Assembly (NCBI RefSeq): GCF_041146795.1
Contig: NC_135187.1
Span: 38,047,011-38,111,010, forward strand
Direction: 5' to 3'
DNA from: Maylandia zebra
Lineage: Eukaryota; Chordata; Actinopteri; Cichliformes; Cichlidae
DNA: 64,000 nucleotides
Below, in pieces: positions 1 through 15,778 of the stretch. The position numbers and the translations under genes are program-made. Each line of letters opens with the position of its first letter. Position 1 is the stretch's first letter. The notes beneath the pieces are model-generated. The model worked only from the letters and a program-made list of their open reading frames with translations. It searched no databases and was not told the origin of the DNA.

Positions 1-3966
<3,966 letters not shown>

Positions 3967-4248
3967 CCTGACCCTGCTGCGAAACAAGAAAAACAAATAA
4001 TGTGTATGAAACTTCAGGAACAAAGAGCTTTTAAACTTTTGCAGTGCTAGAAGGTTCAACATGGCCAAAAATTATTGGAGTCAGCATGTGTGCAAATAAG
4101 AGCCAGCAGCTTAGACTTCAGAAGGTTGGGCTTGTTTTACTCCTGGTTCGGAGACGTCAGTCAGAGCAGATGTCCTTAATCTAGCTATCTCAAGCTCATG
4201 CTCTGAGTGCAGCAGCCCAATCCCACCTCCCAAAGTCAAATCCTAATC

Positions 4249-4565
4249 AACTTCAGCTGCCACGATTACGTCGACTATCAAAATCATCGACGACTAATTT
4301 AACGCGTTATTTAAAGCTTTGCAAGATCCCAAAAGACACAGGAATAAGTAGTAGGATTTAAGAGTGTAATAACGGACTGAAACAGAAGATGGTAGCACTG
4401 CATGCACAAGGATGCCAGCTGCCGTTAAACCCCAAAGAAGAAGAAGCTGTGTCCAAATTCAGGGGGAGCATCCTTCGGAGGCCGCATTTGTGAAGGCTTT
4501 CCAAATACAAAGACTTCTGCAAATGCAGAGGGGAGGAGCTCTGCTGTCTCCAAACTGTGGAGTAG
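4249..4565 (-). mobile_element. Fragment of a hAT-type element (same family as 43387-44383 and 62626-63759)
   Basis: The reverse complement matches the 3' portion of the other two copies: the GTCGAC-rich subterminal region, then the TTACACTCTTAAATCC and GGTTTAACGGCAGCTGGC segments. The outermost TAGGGC is lost (AGCTGCCAC remains). The other end runs into the microsatellite at about 4570. Confidence 0.65.
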
Positions 4566-4574
4566 AGCGGATAG

Positions 4575-4920
<346 letters not shown>

Positions 4921-4922
<2 letters not shown>

Positions 4923-6552
4923 GGTTCGATATTTTTTCGATACAAAAAAAATGTTCATGCATTTTTAATTTGTCATTTATTAAAATTATAAATATATATT
5001 TTAACTCAAAAGTAGTTTTTCAATTTAACCCTAACCCTTGTGCGTGTTTTTTATTTTGACAGCGAATGCGCACCTGCGGACCACTTATGTGCAGCCCTGG
5101 TTATTTAGCTCGTCATATTGCAGCCACAGAAATTATTTTGTCCATGAAACCATAAAGCTGCACTTTCTTTTTGCCTTATAGTTTGATTTGTCATAACTTC
5201 TCCGTTTTGTGGTAAGCTTTTCTTTGGCTGTCACTTCTTCACCCTGACCTGTCTTATTTGGCTCAGCAGAACTAAAATGCTTTTACACACTCACTCACAT
5301 AAGCTCAGCGATTCTCTGTGCGATCAACCTCTCACATGTTTAAGCTGCGGGAGATTTCACTTGTCATGTTTGCATAGTAAGCTAACGATTAATAAGACGA
5401 TGTCAGAGGAATTGGTGCACAAATTATCATCACTCACAGATCAGTGCTGTCGCTCTCTATACACAGTTCGCACGATTGCAAAGTGAAAGCAAAAAAACAA
5501 GCGCAAATTCAAACGCGATTTCAATATGTCACATATTGACAGTGGCTCACCGATGCCAATGACATAATTACCCAGCTACATTTCTGAAAGAATGCAAAAG
5601 CATTGACATATATTTTTCCTTCCTACAATAGCCCGACGGGCAGGGAAGAGATAGATTTTGGTAGCCCGACTGAAAAAATCGCTAGCCCCGGGACGTCGGG
5701 CTAGCGATATTGCGAGCCCTGTATCTGATTGAGGAATCACTCATCTTTGGAAAAGAGAGTTTATTACAGAGAAATGTCTCTTTCCAAAATAAAAGCTATA
5801 CTATCCGCTTCTTCTGGGCTATATTCTCAGCAGCATATTAAACATATCAGGTCCCCATAAGGAGAATCATGTGCTAACAGCGGTCTAAATGACTCGGCTA
5901 AAGTTAGTAGCATGCTTGTTGTTTTTGTCTTTGCACTAGGATGATGTCGGCGTAAATGTGCAGTCATATTCGTTGTGTTCCCACTAGTGCTTTCAGGTTA
6001 ATCTCGTTGAAATGACCTTAACGCCACAACACGGCAAATCTCCGTTAACGAGCTACCGCCGATCGCTCCGTGCATGGGGCTAGACGGCCAACACGTTAAT
6101 GAGCTAACTGCGCTAACACACTAGTTCACACCAATGTAATTGAGCATTGCATGGCACATCCAACATACTGTTTTACTTTAGTCCATGACTCGCTTACCTT
6201 CAGGGTCATACGTCACATGAAAACCAAAATAATTCCAAACGCCAGATCTGAATGAGAGTGGGGGAGGTCCATGTTAAAAGGAGAGCTTAACTTCTGTCTC
6301 GCTAGCTTGCCCTGCGCTCTTCCTTCTGACTATGCTGTCTGTGTTGAGCGCTCAGTGGATCTGCGCTGGACAGTGCAGCCTAGGCGGAGTAGTCGAACAC
6401 AGATTCACTGAGCGCTCAACACAGACAGCATCGTCAGAAGGAAAGTTGATAAAATAAATTACAAATGTTGTATTGTTCGACACATATGCGTACCGAACCG
6501 AAAGCACTTTATCGAACGGTTCAATATCGATACGAATATCGTTGCACCCCTA
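4921..6552 (-). mobile_element. Non-autonomous hAT-like element inserted in a microsatellite
   Basis: The right end reads CGATACGAATATCGTTGCACCCCTA, the reverse complement of a hAT-like TAGGGGTGCAACGATA start. The left side has the matching subterminal GGTTCGAT...TCGATAC but lacks the outermost bases. (TA)n flanks both sides, so the target was the dinucleotide tract and the duplication cannot be told apart. No transposase frame is seen. Inside lie a GCTAGCCC-rich palindromic stretch (5625-5725) and a 42-bp stem-loop (6322-6441). Confidence 0.6.
6322..6441. repeat. Long stem-loop inside the hAT-like element
   Basis: Arm 6322-6363 and arm 6400-6441 are inverted copies matching at 40 of 42 positions, separated by a 36-nt loop. 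Transcripts of either strand could fold into a near-perfect hairpin. Confidence 0.9.
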
Positions 6553-6593
<41 letters not shown>

Positions 6594-6595
6594 TA
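6553..6595. repeat. (TA)n(CA)n microsatellite
   Basis: Short TA then CA tract, probably the other half of the repeat at 4575-4920, split by the hAT-like insertion. Confidence 0.9.
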
Positions 6596-6715
6596 TCACT
6601 GACTTTCAGCTTGTTGTGTTTGTGGATATATGACTGACTTTAATTATTAAACATTCGCACATAAATAAGTGACGTCATATTCAGCACTTTTGACAGTTCA
6701 CTCTTCGGCCGCTCC

Positions 6716-7088
6716 ATCTTATTAGGGAAAGTCCACATACATAAATGTAAATTTCAAAACTCAACCCCATCATTTAATTTGTTTTTGATTGAAACTGAAT
6801 ATTACTTAAACTCTCTTAAACTTCCAATAAAAAAGGTTTATCATTGATTGAAGTTCATTCAGAAATGTTTAACGAATGAGCTGTCACAACTTTCAAGTAC
6901 AAAGTTGTTATGAAGTCTGTCACATTCCCCCCTTTTTTTCTTTTTTATCCTTTATTTAATTGTCCTTCTTATTTCATTGTACTGTATATTGTTACTCTTA
7001 TTTGCCTTGTATGTCTACTGTACAAACTGAACTGGAATGACTGACTGTTCGCTTTATAAGTTCAATAAAGTTTGGAAACAAAAAAAAC
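6716..7088 (+). mobile_element. Retroposed insert with AATAAA, A-tail and 15-bp target duplication
   Basis: A 373-bp AT-rich segment ends in TTCAATAAAGTTTGG followed by an A-run. It is flanked by identical 15-bp copies (6701-6715 and 7089-7103, CTCTTCGGCCGCTCC). This is the signature of LINE-1-type retroposition: either a 5'-truncated L1 3' UTR or a retrocopy of an mRNA 3' end. No coding sequence is recognisable. Confidence 0.75.
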
Positions 7089-7103
7089 CTCTTCGGCCGC
7101 TCC

Positions 7104-7345
7104 CTTCTGCCGTATTTTGCGGCAAAATTATCCACACCCACTGCCGCGCTATGAATTGTGGGATATATGGGACCACGAAGCGTGCACCGGACCACGCTTG
7201 ATATTTGGGGAAATCGACGGCGCATTTGGAGTATGCATTTGAAGTGCACTTCGAATTGGGACAGCCGTCGTCGCGTGGCGGTGACGTAACCGCACTTGAA
7301 ATGCGTACTTCAAGCGTGCAGACCCTGAATTGGGACACAGCCGAT
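7104..7345 (+). repeat. Shared transposon module (also in the hAT copy at 62626-63759)
   Basis: The segment CCGCGCTATGAATTGTGGGA...GACCACGAAG...TTCGAATTGGGACAGCCGTCGTC...TTGGGACACAGC aligns along its length to 63330-63535, with many differences. A shorter inverted piece is at about 4445-4500. It directly follows the retroposed insert, whose target duplication lies in the same module. The parent element is not defined. Confidence 0.5.
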
Positions 7346-7479
7346 GTGATGGGTTATCCTTGATGGAGATGAGTGTGACCTCTGACCCTCACTGACTCAA
7401 ACACCTCCAAATTCTGACCAAAGATGCTTCCAGGCTTTTGGATTAGTGTTTAAATCTTGCTGGCAGTGATGCTGCCCCT

Positions 7480-7665
7480 TCAGCAGACAGCAGCAGAATA
7501 GATGCACTCTCTACCACAGGATGTTAGAAGATCTCCAGCATCTTGCTGCACACATTAAAGGATCTGAGCTTCCTTAGAAAGTAGAGTCAGCTCATCCCCT
7601 TCTTGTACACAGCATCACCGTTGGGCCTTCAGTCCAATCTGTCATTCAGGTGACTGTGGTAACCC
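7480..7665 (-). repeat. LINE fragment, antisense
   Basis: The minus-strand translation gives a decayed LDW...A.YKKGMS.LYFLRKLRSFNVC-like stretch, typical of the segment after the RT domain in fish Rex1/L2-type LINEs. It is short and frameshifted. Confidence 0.45.
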
Positions 7666-7689
7666 TGTATTACTAACCACCACATCAGA

Positions 7690-8180
7690 CAGGTTGGCCC
7701 ACAGCCGTACAAACTGAGGCCTCTCAGACAGATAGTGAGGAATACAAGATACAGCAGAATGGATCCATCCTGGGTTGTATCCGCAGCTCATGGTGTTGCT
7801 GTAGTAATGGCCTGGAGGATAATTTCTTGGCATGGTTTGTGGCCCTTAGTATCAAATGAGCATTGCTTAAATGCCACAGCCTGCCTGAGTACTGTTGGTG
7901 ACCATGTCCACCCCTTTGGGGGATAGCACACCATGTCACAAAGCTCAGATAATCTGAGACTGGTTTTTTGAACATGACAATGAGTTCACTGTACTTAAAC
8001 GGCCTCCACAATCACCAGATGTCAATCCAATTGAGCACCTTTGGGAGATGGTGACAAATCTGCAGGAACTGTGTGATGTTATGATGTCCACATGGGCCAC
8101 AGTCTCTGAGGAAATGTTTTCAGCATCTCGTTGAATTGTTGGTACAAAGAATTCAATCAGTACTAACAAAGTGTACAAAG
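7690..8180 (+). mobile_element. Degraded Tc1/mariner transposon, C-terminal half
   Basis: Plus-strand translation with frame breaks shows FFEHDNEF (second catalytic Asp context) followed by PPQSPDVNPIEHLWEM, the DDE third-residue motif of Tc1-like transposases. No intact ends are visible. Confidence 0.7.
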
Positions 8181-8227
8181 GTTACAAAGTGTTTTGAGTG
8201 AAAGCAGAATACTGGTACTGTCACACT

Positions 8228-8537
8228 GGTGCCTATCCCAGCTGTCTTAGGGCAAGAGGCAGGGTACACCCTGGACAGGTCGCCAGTCTGTCACAGGGCT
8301 AACACATAGACACAGATAACCAATCACACTCACGGGAAATTTAGAGTTTCCAGTTAACCTAACCCCACTAACTGCATGTCTTTGGATTGTGGGAGGAAGC
8401 CGGGGTACTCAGAGAAAACTCACGCAAACACGGGGAGAACATGCAAACTCCACACAGAAAGACCTCGGCCTGATGGTGGAACTGAACTCAGGACCTTCTT
8501 GCTGTGAGGCAACAGTGCTAACAACTGTGCCACCCTG
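8228..8537 (-). mobile_element. tRNA-derived SINE (head GTTAGCACTG..., family 1)
   Basis: The reverse complement begins GGGTGGCACAGTTGTTAGCACTGTTGCC, has a decayed B-box region, and continues with TCTGTGTGGAGTTTGCATGTTCTCCCC and AGCTGGGATAGGC, as in the copy at 20487-20858. It directly abuts an L2 tail at 8553. Confidence 0.75.
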
Positions 8538-8552
8538 CAAAATTTATTTATA

Positions 8553-9205
8553 TTGCATAGATGAGCAAACATGAGCACATTACCCCTGTTCTTGCCTCCT
8601 TACACTGGTTGCCTGTCCATTTTAGAATTCATTTTAAAATTTTATTGCTTGCTTTTAAAGTCTTAAATGGCCTGGCTCCTTCTTACCTGTCAGACCTTTT
8701 ACACCAATACACTCCACAAAGGTCTCTCAGATCATCTGACCAGTCACTCCTTGCTGTCCCCATGTCGAGACTGAGACACCGAGGGGACCGAGCTTTCGCT
8801 GTTGTGGCCCCCAAACTATGGAACAAACTGCCCCTCCATATTAGGCTGGCCTCAACACTTGAAATGTTTAAATCACTTTTAAAAAACACACTTTTTTTCA
8901 AAGGCTTTCTAGGAGTATTATCAGAGTCAGTTTGTAGTCAGTTTTTAGTCAGCTGTTGGTCATTCTTAATCTTTTTACTTTGTTAATCTTATTCATATTG
9001 TTTATTCTACTCATGTTTTGATATTTAATATATACACTGATTTATTTTTATCTTCTTTTTCAATTATATATTTATTTTGTTTATTGATTTCATTGTATGC
9101 TTAATGTATGGTTTTTAACTGCTATCTCTGTTTTATTATTGGAAAGCACTTTGGTCAACTTTGTTGTTTTTAAAGTGCTATATAAATAAAGTTGGATTGG
9201 ATAAA
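8553..9205 (+). mobile_element. L2-type LINE, 5'-truncated, with C-terminal RT tail and 3' UTR
   Basis: The open frame 8561-8986 encodes the conserved C-terminal tail of fish L2-like ORF2: HITPVLASLHWLPV, APSYLSDLL, RSLRSSDQSLLAVP, APKLWNKLPL, FKSLLKNTLF. The 3' UTR ends with GTGCTATATAAATAAAGTTGG and a GAT-type tail. The piece is well preserved but lacks endonuclease and RT palm, so it is dead. Confidence 0.85.
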
Positions 9206-9812
9206 TGCCAGAATAGAGGTGAGTGTCTAACATGAGGCACCAACTTTTACAGCAGGCTAGAATTTCTATAAGGACTCCAGTGATGTCCACCACCTCAGTT
9301 TGAAGACATGAATCAGTCCACTGTGCTAAAAATCAATTGCCTGGTTTCATTTTGAAGGAATATTCCGGAACTTTTATTTTTATTGTCGCTGAATATTAAA
9401 TAGCTATAACCACACACGCAGTTATGGTTTGACTTTTGAAAGTTCAAATCCAGCAATACTGATGTCTTTAAGATTTCTTCATCACACTGCAGATCATTAC
9501 CGACATGAAACTACGGACGCCATAAAACTGGGACCATCCCTGATCTCTGTTATTTACTCGAGCTCGTCTGATATTATGGCAGCTCACGTAAACACAGCGC
9601 ACATGAGTGGCCGTTTTAGCAATAACCGTAAAAGCAAATCCCAAGTATTCTAAACAGCTAGCTGTCATTAGCTCAGCGGCTAACAAACAACTCATCACAT
9701 CTCACTGGAACATCTCACGGCTCAACATTAAACTTCAGAGAGGTGACAGTCATGTTGCCGCAGGTACTGATAACGTGCACTGCCTACAGTTCTTTTAATA
9801 ATCGACATACCT
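9206..9812. other. Intergenic / ddx39b leader intron, no feature seen
   Basis: No repeat or coding match was recognised. If the leader exon at 9813 is real, this is the start of the ddx39b first intron. Confidence 0.4.
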
Positions 9813-10197
9813 TCACTACGAGAGAGAAAAGTCAACGTCTGTTTAAAGTAAAGCGCGATTGTTAGCGCGTCACAATGACGTGTAGAATGCGACGGACAAC
9901 CAACCGCTGTAGGACCCCACGGTGTGTAACCATGCAGATGCCAGGCTGAAAGTAACAACAGGGAGTCTTTGCTATAAACCGCGTCTTGTTTAGATTGCCA
10001 ACCCTGTAAAGACATTGAACGGTAAGTCATCAAAGTGTTTTGTTAAAGCTGAAGGCTGACGACGAAAGCTGAACACATGGTTAGTTGACAGTTGCGGATT
10101 TGATCGATCTTCACGTGTTCAAGTGCCACGCGCGGTGTTTTGCTCCAGCGAGTGTTAGACAACAAAACAACATTACCGCTTTAACTTATTTTGGAAG
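9813..10197. promoter_or_regulatory. Probable bidirectional promoter and leader exons of ddx39b (minus) and polr1h (plus)
   Basis: On the minus strand, GTAGTGAAG|GTATGT gives a good splice donor at about 9812, which could serve the coding exon whose acceptor is at 3977. On the plus strand, TTGGAAG|GTAAGC gives a donor near 10198 and TTTTACAG an acceptor near 10269, just before the polr1h ATG. The space between is richer in CpG than its surroundings and free of repeats. The two genes would be head to head, about 0.3-0.4 kb apart. Transcription starts are inferred, not seen. Confidence 0.5.
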
Positions 10198-10319
10198 GTA
10201 AGCTCTAAAATATGTATCGACAAAGCAAAATAAGTCAGTATAAATGTTTTATTCGATTCCATTTTACAGTTATTAATGGTATCAAAATGTATAACAATAA
10301 TACTTCGCATGAAACAGAG

Positions 10320-11630
10320 ATGTCGTGTTTTGGTGGTGGTCCGAACTTCTGCCCAGAGTGTGGGAATGTTCTTCCTCTCCCAGGAATACCGGACGTAGTG
10401 TGCTGCCCCGGCTGCTCCTTTAGGATCCCTGTATCAGGTAAATTCCATATCAGAGTTTATGTGTGAGCATGAGCAGCAGAGATTTTGCTGCTATCTCACT
10501 TTTTGTTTTTCTCATTTCGCTTCCATCTTGATATTCCTGTGATATTTATACAGCCTGTACAAATGAAGTGGCAGAGCAGCTATCTGAGAGCTATCTGCTG
10601 TCCATCTTTGGATCATTTTAGTTTCTTGCAGCAAGTGATTGTATTTTTATAAGCTCAATATACAGTATTGTGGCAAACGGATTCACTCACTCATCCAAAT
10701 CACTGAATTTGGTGTTTCAGTCACTTCCATGGTCACAGGTGAATAAAATCAAGCATCCAGGCATGCAGCCCGCCTCTACAAACATTTGTGAAAGCATGGG
10801 TCGCTCTCAGGAGCTCAGTGAGTTCCAGCATGGTAACGTGATAGGATGCCACTACATGTGGCCTTCAGATTAAATCAGAACAGTGTGCAAAGAGCTTCAT
10901 GGGATGGGTTTCCGTGACCACCAGCTGCATCCAAGCCTTACATCACCAAATGCAATGCAAAGTGCTGGATGCAGTGGTGTAAAGCACGTGGACTCTAGAC
11001 CAGTGGAGACCTGTTCTCTGGATTGATGAATCACGCCTCTATTTCTGGCTATCCGATAGATGAGTCTGGGTTTGGTGGTAGCCAGGAGAGCGGTTCTTAT
11101 CTGAATGCATTGAGCCAAGTCTAAAGTTTGGTGGAGGGGGGGTTTATGGTGTGGGGTTGTTTTTAAGGATACTGCACTGATAACACATTAGTGAGTGATA
11201 AGTGCACAGATGATTTCTTCTCTGCTTATTCAGAGTTCTCAGGTCAGGAGATCTATTCTGCCGTGGTGTTTAACCCTGTGGAGCAGACGGCTGTGTCTCA
11301 GGATGAGGAGGACTCTGAAATGAAGGGTGCTGTGGTAAGTGCTGCCTGTTTGCTGCCTGCTGAGTGTACTGCATGATGCCAACAGCTCTGTGTGCTACTA
11401 ATAAGCTCTCTGCTTCCTGTAGATTGACAGGCGCTGCTCTCGTTGCAACAAAGAGGGTATGATTTACCATACCAGGCAGATGAGGTCTGCAGATGAAGGA
11501 CAGACAGTCTTTTTCACCTGCACACACTGCAGGTAATCATCATGAGGTCACCATATGTTGCTGCTGTTGTGATTGTTTGCTCATCGTTTCATTTTGTCAT
11601 TGTAGGTATCAAGAGAAGGAGGACTCCTAA
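10320..11630 (+). CDS. polr1h: polr1h (znrd1, RPA12), RNA polymerase I small subunit
   Basis: POLR1H is the RPA12 subunit of nucleolar RNA polymerase I; its C-terminal zinc ribbon supports transcript cleavage. Coding exons are 10320-10437, 11234-11334, 11423-11532 and 11606-11630, total 117 aa (human 126). All junctions are GT/AG and the frame is kept. The N-terminal ribbon has C11xxC14 and C29xxC32 (FCPECG...CPGC). The C-terminal TFIIS-like ribbon has C78xxC81 and C106xxC109, with the RSADEGQT loop holding the acidic pair D97-E98. The protein ends YQEKEDS. An in-frame upstream ATG at 10287 is possible, but MSCFGG at 10320 gives the expected length. Intron 1 contains a decayed Tc1 fragment. 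AATAAA lies at 11801. Confidence 0.96.
10650..11165 (+). mobile_element. Degraded Tc1/mariner transposon in polr1h intron 1
   Basis: A decayed transposase is readable: GFRDHQLHPSLT-like, then LFSGLMNHAS..., where WSDESR-type sequence would be expected. The GGTGAATAAA region resembles a Tc1 end. No intact ends or frame remain. Confidence 0.6.
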
Positions 11631-11800
11631 GAAGAGGGTCCTTTGCATCTCCCCCCTCCTGCTTACTCAGCTATTGTTGAAGACTGCACAAAAACCAGTT
11701 TAAACAGAGCTTACAGTAACCTTTATTTTAAACTTGAGTTTGTACAGTTAGGATTGAACAACATTTAAGTTTATGTGACTGTTGTACAGCTGACCACGTC

Positions 11801-11806
11801 AATAAA
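11801..11806 (+). promoter_or_regulatory. Polyadenylation signal of polr1h
   Basis: AATAAA lies 171 nt after the stop codon. Further AATAAA motifs at about 11893 and 12035 could be alternatives. Confidence 0.7.
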
Positions 11807-12266
11807 AACTTATTAAAGCAGCATTCCTGTTTTTCTCTTTGGCTGCTTGGATGCACAGCGCTGATATATAGTCGGCAGAAAGTTGTGTGTGAATAAACTC
11901 AAGCAGGATTTCAGCAACACCATATTCTTGTCCTGATGGAGCCCCCACTAATTCATGTAACTGAATCAGAACAGGTGAAGCAATATTGAAATGTATCAGC
12001 TTTATTTTGTACAGGTTTTTTTTTCTGCACTAAATAAACTTTGTATATTGTTTAGGTGATCAAAACAAACAAATGTGTGCTTACAGCTAAATGTATCCAT
12101 ATTTAATGCCTTTTAGGTTTCTAGTATTTAACGTCTGTCTATGAGCTGACACAGCTAACCTGGCCTGTTTGGCTGAAGGTTGCAGCAGATACAGGAATAA
12201 TGTCCATAACCAAAGACATCAGTAACAACTCTGACTGAGACCACTTAGGGCACTGATTGAAGGAAT

Positions 12267-14349
12267 CAAGGGCGTAGATTTGGTTTTGGCGTTGGTGGGG
12301 ACGGATGATTCAGCCACCGAACCCTGCCCTGTTTCCTTTTTTTCCTTTTTGTCTTTGCTTCTTGATAAAAAAGGAGAAGTATACTTGCCTACACATGCTA
12401 TTCTACATGCTTTTAAACCATTTAAAATCACAATTCATAGTTTTACATGTGAATGATATAATGTTAAATTACTATTTAAAAAAATGACTAAGTATTTTAG
12501 ACTTTAGTTTACTTCAGTCATATTCCATATAAATCAGGTATCATACAAAAATAAAAATAGCTTCAAATACAGTCATGACAATAAAAGAATATGACTTTAA
12601 GACTTAACAGCATTACTTCAGTTACACCAACATCTCTGATACATCAGCACTAAGGGAACACTGAATGACCTGCTGGTTTCTGTCCATAAAACTACTCGTC
12701 TAAGATTACCACAAAGTAAAAGATCTCTCAGCAAAATTATGCAACATTTTAGGCACTATTGCCCCGATTAACTCGGTGAGCTGGGACTTTTTATTCTCAA
12801 CATGAACTACTGTTACAGCTACTGGTGTCCCACACAACAACTCAATGTCCACTATGTGAAGCAGCCAAACACAGGCCTGCTCCTCTCACTAACAGAGATA
12901 AACTGCTGACATGTTTGTTTTACATCTATACTGTCCAGTCTGTCCTGGTGGACACACAGCAGCATTGTTTAATCTCATTTGAGTCATTGTTGACCTTAGC
13001 CATGTTTTTAGTCTTCTGAGAGCACTGAAGCTTCTTTCAGCCTCAGTACCTGCGTTTTATCCTCAGATTACAATTATTATTCTGTGCTTGATGTGCCTCA
13101 CCTTTGGCCCTGGCTCCTCCCCTCTGACTGCACTAGGACATATTGCCACCTGATAAAATAACACATGATTCGTGCCATATAAAAAGTGAGACGTGTCAAT
13201 TCAGATTCTTTGTCAAACATACACTAATGAATCAATTTACATCAGCAGCCTAACAACTGTCATGATAATAAATACTAGTTAATCTATAGCACCAAATCAT
13301 CAGTCACCTGTGAGCTCGCCTCTTCACCTCTGTCTGAGCTACAACATGGCAGAGCTGCCTCTGTCACCTGATCAATAACAGTGAGACACTCCACATACAT
13401 GCAGTCACACATGTGCTTCAAATACAGTCATGAACCAACAAGTCATCATTTCACCTGTGATCTTGTGTCACCATTACTCTCTGAGCTTTGTGTTGCTTCT
13501 TCTGTCACCTGACAAATAGGACAAACATGACAATAAGAATAAAATGTGCAGCTGCTTCAGTGTTTCTGTCAATTTGTGCAGATCTTGACTCATCAGTGAT
13601 GTTTGTAGGCTGAGTGCATTTTTAAAACAATTTGTGCAAACTGCACTACAAGGTGGAATATTTGCAAAATCATGACTACCTCATGATATATTGTCTCAAA
13701 AATTAACCCTATGAATATGTCAGTACCATTAGGATGAAATTTTAACATTAGATGTATAACTTTAACAGCCTCTGTGAACTAATATCCTGGCTTGCCCGAG
13801 GCTGCCATTTTCTCTGACAGTTTCAATTAAAATTAGAAATGCTGCTCTGAGACTGAGAGAACTAACAGTGCTGCATGTTGTGCAGTTAGTTTCCCAAACA
13901 TGTTATTCATGGTTACATACAGTTTTAGACTGATGTGGGCCAAAGCCTGGCATAGCCTGTAACGTTATTATGATGGACACATTTTATGAGTGAGCTTGAC
14001 TTTAAGCAACTCACAGGTTTCTTTGAAAAACACTTTCTTATATCCAGGTTCTTCCTTTTTGCTGCCGTCCTCCTCTCCTCCTGGCAGCGCAGGCTTGCAG
14101 CTGCTAAAACTAAACAGAGCTCCCTGAATGGCACAGCCAATCACATTGGCCATATTTGTTACATTAGGTAGGACTCCAGTAGAAGTAATTTAACTCTTTC
14201 TGCACCGCTGGTTGAATGAGACGCTGACAGTTTTCCCCCCCATTCTATCGCGTTTGTTTTTTTTACTCGAAGAGTTTAAATTATTGGTGGGGACAATTCA
14301 ATAATTGCTGGATATTGGTGGGGACATGTTCCTTCCGTCTATGCCCTTG
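12267..14349. mobile_element. hAT-type element, 2083 bp, non-coding
   Basis: Ends are CAAGGGCGTAGATTTGG and ...CGTCTATGCCCTTG with subterminal GGTGGGGAC repeats. It is flanked by a perfect 8-bp duplication GAAGGAAT (12259-12266, 14350-14357). No transposase frame was found, so it is non-autonomous. It fills most of the polr1h-gtf2h4 gap. Confidence 0.88.
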
Positions 14350-14357
14350 GAAGGAAT

Positions 14358-15232
14358 TAATAAACATAACATGACCAGATAATGTGCGATTGAATACAAG
14401 GAGTCTTTTCACCTGGATTCAAATATGAAAGTTTGTCACATTGTTAATCAAGTATATAACCGCCCCTTCTAATTTTCTTCTATAATTAATGATTTTTCGC
14501 CATCTGCTGATCACAAATCAGGATTGTGTGCAGGTGATTAACAGAAATGTAGGACAAACTACCCCCACATAAACTAAAAGGTGTCAAATGAAAGGAAAAT
14601 AGGGTCACAATATCTTTTATTTGCAATAACATTTTGTTCTTGAAACCTTTGTTTACAGTTGTCACTCTGTGAAGGTATTCAGAGGACAACTGAAGAGCGT
14701 TTCTTTGCCTTGAGACACTGGTGCGTATCTTCTGCAGTTTGTTTTGCTCAGCAGGACATTTCTTCTTTGTAAGAATGTACAAGCTCTCTGATAGCTTTAT
14801 TTTGTTGGCCATCTTCACTTGTGTTGACATTGAAGACTTTAAATGAGCTAGCTCTTTATTACAAAAATGACTTGTGTTGGGCATCAGACAGTAATATTTG
14901 CTTTGATTCTGGCCAAGCTCAGGTTGGAAGACAGAGCAGCTTTGAAAGGTATAAGTGCAGATTGGATTATGTGTGGATTATACCTTTGTAAGATCTGTAT
15001 CAGCTGCTTTACAGCCACAGTTAAGCCTCAGTTTCCTGGGGGTTTATCAGGGTATGCAAGCGCTTGTTCCAAAACGGAGACAGTATGGAGAGATATTACC
15101 TTTACCCTACCCTGAGTATTAGACAACCTATTCTCTCATGCTAGAGTACTAGCATACGCTAGTGCACTCACTTACTGGATATTTGAACACTTTGGTATAA
15201 GTTACTCACTAGTAACTTATATAAAAAAAAGT
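14358..15232. other. Intergenic, nothing recognised
   Basis: AT-rich sequence with short open frames lacking any family resemblance. Confidence 0.5.
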
Positions 15233-15440
15233 TACTACTACTACTACTAATAATAATAATACATTTTATTTATAAAATGTCTTTCAAGATACTTAACAAT
15301 AGAATAAAACACGTAATAGAACAAAGACAAAATAAAGAACAATAAAAACAAAAGCACAAGATAAAATAACAAACAGACAAACTAAGTCCACAAACAAACT
15401 AGTCCACAAGGATGGGCGTAATTAACAGTTCATATTCCAG
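15233..15440 (-). repeat. (ACT)n(AAT)n microsatellite with retroelement-like 3' tail
   Basis: ACT and AAT units lead into ATACATTTTATTTATAAAATGTCTTTCAAG, a pattern common at antisense LINE/SINE tails in fish. It continues into an A-rich stretch. Confidence 0.5.
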
Positions 15441-15778
15441 ATCCTTGTCTAACTGTACTTTAATATACAGAGAGTGGTTTTATTATACAGCCTGCCTTCA
15501 TTTGTATAACTGGGTTGTGAAAAAGAAGAAGAAGAAAAAACCCAGCATAACACAACACTGTTGAACAGAACAGCAAACTGTAAAATGTCCAACATTTTGA
15601 CTCGAGTCTTCCGTAAAATACAGGTTTTACCACAATACAAATCCACTTTGTAATTTTACAGCATCTTTTTAAAAAATTTCCCCGGATGTCAGCGTTTCCA
15701 AACTAAATGCAGCAGGCGGCGACATAGCACCCTTCTAATAGTACGATCTCAATTAAAAGCAACAGAAGAAGAAAACGA

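Noticed and set aside
5027..5037. Telomere-like CCTAACCC (also at 51604-51617)
   Set aside because: Fewer than two repeat units; chance level.
8561..8986. 141-aa frame as a host gene
   Set aside because: The sequence is the C-terminal tail of an L2-type LINE with its 3' UTR following.
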